Shown here: positions 62,181 through 64,000 of the stretch, piece after piece
How the letters are laid out: each line of letters opens with the position of its first letter
Position numbering within the stretch: position 1 is the stretch's first letter
DNA from: Buchnera aphidicola (Kaburagia rhusicola ensigallis)
Lineage (GTDB): Bacteria; Pseudomonadota; Gammaproteobacteria; Enterobacterales; Enterobacteriaceae
Direction of reading: 5' to 3'
DNA length: 64,000 bases
NCBI GenBank assembly: GCA_039830025.1
Contig: CP140040.1
Coordinates: forward strand, 124,001 to 188,000
Translations under genes and position numbers: made by a program
The notes under the pieces: model-generated
Database searches by the model: none
What the model saw: the letters and a program-made list of their open reading frames with translations, nothing else
Told to the model about the DNA's origin: nothing

Positions 62181-64000
62181 ATGCGTACTGTAATGTTAAT
62201 TCCTATAGGAATTAATGTTGGATTAACTACTATTAGTATAGGATTAATTCAAAAAATACAAGATAATAACTTTCATGTCAAGTTTTTTAAACCAGTTTTT
62301 TATAGTACACATGATCATTGTTGTGTTGATCATACTACAAGTATTGTAGAAAAAATGAGTTCTGTCGTATGTCTTAAACCTATTAAAATAAATCATATAC
62401 ATCATTTTTTAATAAAACACAAAAAACAAACCATTATAGAAAATATTTTGTTAGAAATGCATTCTAAAGTAAAATGTAATGATGTTTTATTATTAGAAGG
62501 AATATGTTTAAGATCATTTACTTTACTTTCTAATGAAATAAATTACGAAATTTCACGCATTACTAATGCAGAAGTTATTTTCGTATGTACTATACGCAAT
62601 AACAGTATAGTTGAAATTAACAATGTTATGAGCGTGATTAAAAGAAATTTTATGGAGAAACAATATATACACATCAAAGGTATTATAATTAATGAATTTA
62701 AAATGATACAGTTTGACTCATCTGGAAATTTTATGAGTTATTTTAATATATTTGATCTTACGTTAAAGCGAAAAAGGTTTAACGTTCTTGATAAGAGTAT
62801 ATTATCCAAGTGTTGCAATATACCGATATTAGGTTGTATTCCATGGAATTCAAAATTGATAGAACCTAATTTAGAAGAGATATCATTTTATCTTCAAGCG
62901 TATGTTATAAATAAAAACAAGATAAGTTCTTTGTATATTAAATCTGTTATTGTATATAAAAATAGTGATTTTCTTAAATATAATAATCAATTTTTATCTC
63001 ATACTATTTTGTTACTGTCATCAGATCATTTTTATAATTTAGAAACAATATGCACTATTGTAAATAGCAATAATCTCATGTTTTCTATATTGCTAACAGA
63101 TAGTAATGAATTTTATATGCGTTTGGTGGAATCATGCTCTTTTATTAAAGTAACACGTATTCCAATTTTGTTAGTTAAGACAAGCATGTTAAAAACAATT
63201 TTGTTATTAAGAGAGTTTAATTGCAAAGTATCTATAAAAAACAATAACAAGTTTAACATAGTGAAAAATCATGTTTCTTTACATATTGATAATAATTTTA
63301 TAGCTTATTTAAGTGATAAGCATGATCCCCAATATCCGATGTGTTCGTCAGTATTTATTTATAATTTACGGAAGTTAGCTAAAAAAAATAAAAAAAGAAT
63401 TCTCCTTCCTGAAGGAAGTGAGCTGCGCATTATTCAGGCTGCTTCTATTTGCGCAAGTAAGAATATTGCACAATGTGTTCTATTAGGCAATCAAAATGAA
63501 ATTAGAAATATTGCTAAACTCAATAATATTAGATTAGAATCAAACATAGAGATTTTAAACCCAGAATTAATAAGAAATAATTATATAGAACGTTTTATAC
63601 AATTACGTAAAAAGTATAAAATTACTACTACATATGCAAAAAAAATGCTTAAAGATAATTCTGTTTTATCTACTTTAATATTAGAATCTAGTAAAGTAGA
63701 TGGATTAGTTTCAGGATCTGTAAACACCACGACTAATACAATTCTTCCTGCTCTACAATTAATTAAAACATCCAAGAATTGTTCTTTAGTATCGTCTGTG
63801 TTTTTTATGTTGTTACAAGATCGTGTTTTGTTGTATGCAGATTGTGCTATTAATCCAAATCCTAATTCTAATCAGTTAGCAGAAATTGCAATTCAGTCTG
63901 CTAATACTGCTATATCTTTTGGAATATTTCCAAAAATCGCAATGTTATCTTATTCTACAGGAATATCTAGTAGTGGTATAAAAGTTGATAAGGTAAGAGA
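62181..64000 (+). CDS. pta: phosphate acetyltransferase, N-terminal part (runs off the window)
   Basis: Converts acetyl-CoA and phosphate to acetyl phosphate. The ATG at 62181 follows TTGGAG. The frame is open to the window end, showing about 607 of the ~714 residues expected of the long enteric form. The N-terminal AAA/BioD-like domain (MRTVMLIPIGINVGLTTISIG) and DRTGG-like middle are drifted. The catalytic domain starts near residue 400 with KRILLPEGSELRIIQAA. The segments DGLVSGSVNTT and SLVSSVFFMLL follow, then DCAINPNPNSNQLAEIAIQSA. The 3' end is beyond the window. Confidence 0.95.
   Translation, partial: MRTVMLIPIGINVGLTTISIGLIQKIQDNNFHVKFFKPVFYSTHDHCCVDHTTSIVEKMSSVVCLKPIKINHIHHFLIKHKKQTIIENILLEMHSKVKCNDVLLLEGICLRSFTLLSNEINYEISRITNAEVIFVCTIRNNSIVEINNVMSVIKRNFMEKQYIHIKGIIINEFKMIQFDSSGNFMSYFNIFDLTLKRKRFNVLDKSILSKCCNIPILGCIPWNSKLIEPNLEEISFYLQAYVINKNKISSLYIKSVIVYKNSDFLKYNNQFLSHTILLLSSDHFYNLETICTIVNSNNLMFSILLTDSNEFYMRLVESCSFIKVTRIPILLVKTSMLKTILLLREFNCKVSIKNNNKFNIVKNHVSLHIDNNFIAYLSDKHDPQYPMCSSVFIYNLRKLAKKNKKRILLPEGSELRIIQAASICASKNIAQCVLLGNQNEIRNIAKLNNIRLESNIEILNPELIRNNYIERFIQLRKKYKITTTYAKKMLKDNSVLSTLILESSKVDGLVSGSVNTTTNTILPALQLIKTSKNCSLVSSVFFMLLQDRVLLYADCAINPNPNSNQLAEIAIQSANTAISFGIFPKIAMLSYSTGISSSGIKVDKVR

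Noticed and set aside
1..64000. CRISPR arrays, insertion sequences, prophage, toxin-antitoxin or defence islands, tRNA genes
   Set aside because: I read the intergenic regions for direct repeats, cloverleaf-like arms and transposase or integrase fragments and found none; the content is housekeeping throughout.

Overview
The window looks like a stretch of a Buchnera aphidicola chromosome, the obligate intracellular symbiont of aphids. The sequence is extremely AT-rich. Nearly every gene is a recognisable, usually full-length gammaproteobacterial housekeeping gene with an Escherichia coli-like product. There are no transposons, phages, CRISPR arrays, restriction systems or tRNA/rRNA genes. Gene order follows E. 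coli in blocks, with deleted genes cleanly closed up. Protein drift is strong, so one of the more diverged Buchnera lineages (Baizongia type) is my guess, but the strain cannot be fixed by eye. I aligned against E. coli proteins from memory; no database search was run.

Layout. 1-3264: a YdiK-type permease and the tryptophan-type DAHP synthase AroH, each beside long gene-free DNA. 3476-10226: the thrS-infC-rpmI-rplT-pheS-pheT translation cluster, with the AUU start of infC and an attenuator-like hairpin before pheS. 10675-13838: yajC-secD-secF (protein export). 13851-20790: glyS-glyQ on the minus strand, nfo, rplY, yabI and ksgA. 20854-36561: a block collinear with E. coli minutes 0.3-1 (apaH, folA, carB, carA, dapB, ispH, lspA, ileS, ribF, rpsT, dnaJ, dnaK), with a textbook sigma-32 promoter before dnaK. 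36809-51801: a complete 13-gene nuo operon for NADH dehydrogenase I. 52281-64000: folC, cvpA, prs, a frameshifted ispE, prfA-prmC, sirB1, nadE, ackA and the start of pta.

How it fits together. The genes cover the essentials of a nutritional symbiont: entry to aromatic amino acids (aroH), carbamoyl phosphate for arginine and pyrimidines (carAB), lysine/diaminopimelate (dapB), cofactors (ribF, folA, folC, nadE, prs), isoprenoid precursors (ispE, ispH), proton-pumping respiration (nuo), acetate-linked ATP (ackA-pta), translation, secretion and chaperones.

The points most worth a second look are signs of decay and workaround, not a new system. (1) Four genes have coding homology that crosses reading frames at a homopolymer: ispE (A9, mid-gene), secF (A10, 5' end), nuoF (A7, 3' end) and nuoH (T8, 5' end). 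This suggests rescue by transcriptional slippage or internal re-initiation. (2) The editing sites of ThrRS and PheRS are dismantled residue by residue, while the IleRS editing site is kept. (3) A perfect 14-bp hairpin followed by a T-rich stretch sits inside the 5' end of nuoI, in the middle of the nuo operon. (4) A GC-rich 11-bp inverted repeat lies downstream of rplY and is not explained by any gene.
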